From: an uncultured Selenomonadales bacterium | GTDB lineage: Bacteria > Bacillota_C > Negativicutes > Selenomonadales > Selenomonadaceae | Direction of reading: 5' to 3' | Assembly: GCA_946407175.1 (NCBI GenBank) | Contig: CAMJNB010000109.1 | Coordinates: forward strand, 1-5,760 | Length of the DNA: 5,760 nucleotides | Shown: positions 5,548-5,760 of the stretch, one piece after another | How the letters are laid out: each line of letters starts with the position of its first letter | Numbering within the stretch: position 1 is the first letter of the stretch | The notes under the pieces: generated by a model | Told to the model about the DNA's origin: nothing | The model's input: the letters and a program-made list of their open reading frames with translations, nothing else | Databases searched by the model: none | Program-made: the position numbers and the translations under genes

Positions 5548-5760
5548 AAAATAGCGGTTATCGGCTCGGCGCTTATGGACGTGGTCTCATACGTCGACAC
5601 ATTGCCGAAATACGGCGCTACGGTGCATGCAAAGGGTTTTCATATTGCGTGCGGCGGAAAGGGCGCTAATCAAGCCGTAGCGGCGGGAAAACTCGGCGCA
5701 GATGTTTTAATGGTATCTTCGGTAGGCGATGACTTTTTCGGCGTCACGGTGCGCGAAAAT
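5545..5760 (+). CDS. Ribokinase-like PfkB family sugar kinase (5' part only)
   Basis: The 72 codons visible are the N-terminal part of a cytoplasmic PfkB-family kinase, most like ribokinase (RbsK), which phosphorylates D-ribose with ATP. The peptide begins [20 protein letters not shown], the first beta strand and the substrate-contacting Asp12 region. [16 protein letters not shown] (37-52) is the PfkB signature 1 in its ribokinase form, followed by SSVGDDFFG (58-66). A typical ribokinase has about 300 residues, so three quarters lie beyond the window and the ATP-site and catalytic-base motif (DTxGAGD) cannot be checked. The gene starts 20 bases after the glycosyltransferase stop with no terminator between, so it is likely in the same transcript. 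The [12 protein letters not shown] form argues against the HldE kinase domain of LPS heptose synthesis, despite the neighbours. Another sugar or nucleoside kinase of the family remains possible. Confidence 0.88.
   Translation, partial: MKIAVIGSALMDVVSYVDTLPKYGATVHAKGFHIACGGKGANQAVAAGKLGADVLMVSSVGDDFFGVTVREN

Overview
The window looks like chromosome from an anaerobic diderm Firmicute of the Negativicutes (Selenomonas/Phascolarctobacterium-like). This is an inference. It rests on strong AGGAGG/GGTGAT-type Shine-Dalgarno sites, frequent TTG starts and AT-rich A/T-tract spacers (Firmicute-like), combined with a lipid A-type acyltransferase gene, which implies an LPS outer membrane. No species can be named from sequence alone.

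Left part (1-1454, minus strand): an exported class 3 lipase/esterase of 449 aa with a signal peptide, a visible Ser-Asp-His catalytic set and an unrecognised C-terminal domain of about 190 residues. It is followed 33 bases downstream by the first 23 codons of another minus-strand gene that leaves the window. A 154-base divergent spacer separates the lipase from a plus-strand DUF805 small membrane protein (1609-2094).

Middle (2095-2498): about 400 non-coding bases. They hold a strong intrinsic terminator, a composite hairpin/direct-repeat element with a GC-rich core, and a near-consensus promoter with an overlapping 17-base palindrome that serves galU.

Right part (2499-5760, plus strand): a run for surface polysaccharide/LPS precursor synthesis. 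It comprises galU (UDP-glucose supply), a LpxL/HtrB-type acyltransferase, a family 2 glycosyltransferase overlapping it by 8 bases, and the first 72 codons of a ribokinase-like PfkB sugar kinase. GalU makes the activated sugar, the acyltransferase likely completes lipid A, and the GT2 likely adds a sugar to LPS core or another surface glycan. The kinase is probably co-transcribed but is metabolically separate. The three genes after galU all appear to use TTG starts in the simplest reading.

The oddest point is the 5' end of the acyltransferase gene. The frame encodes a convincing N-terminus before the first usable start codon, and an ATC sits where an ATG would be expected, 7 bases after a Shine-Dalgarno. 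A tandem/inverted repeat lies just upstream. Nothing in the window amounts to a clearly new multi-gene system. The best leads are this start anomaly, the lipase C-terminal domain and the hairpin repeat element.
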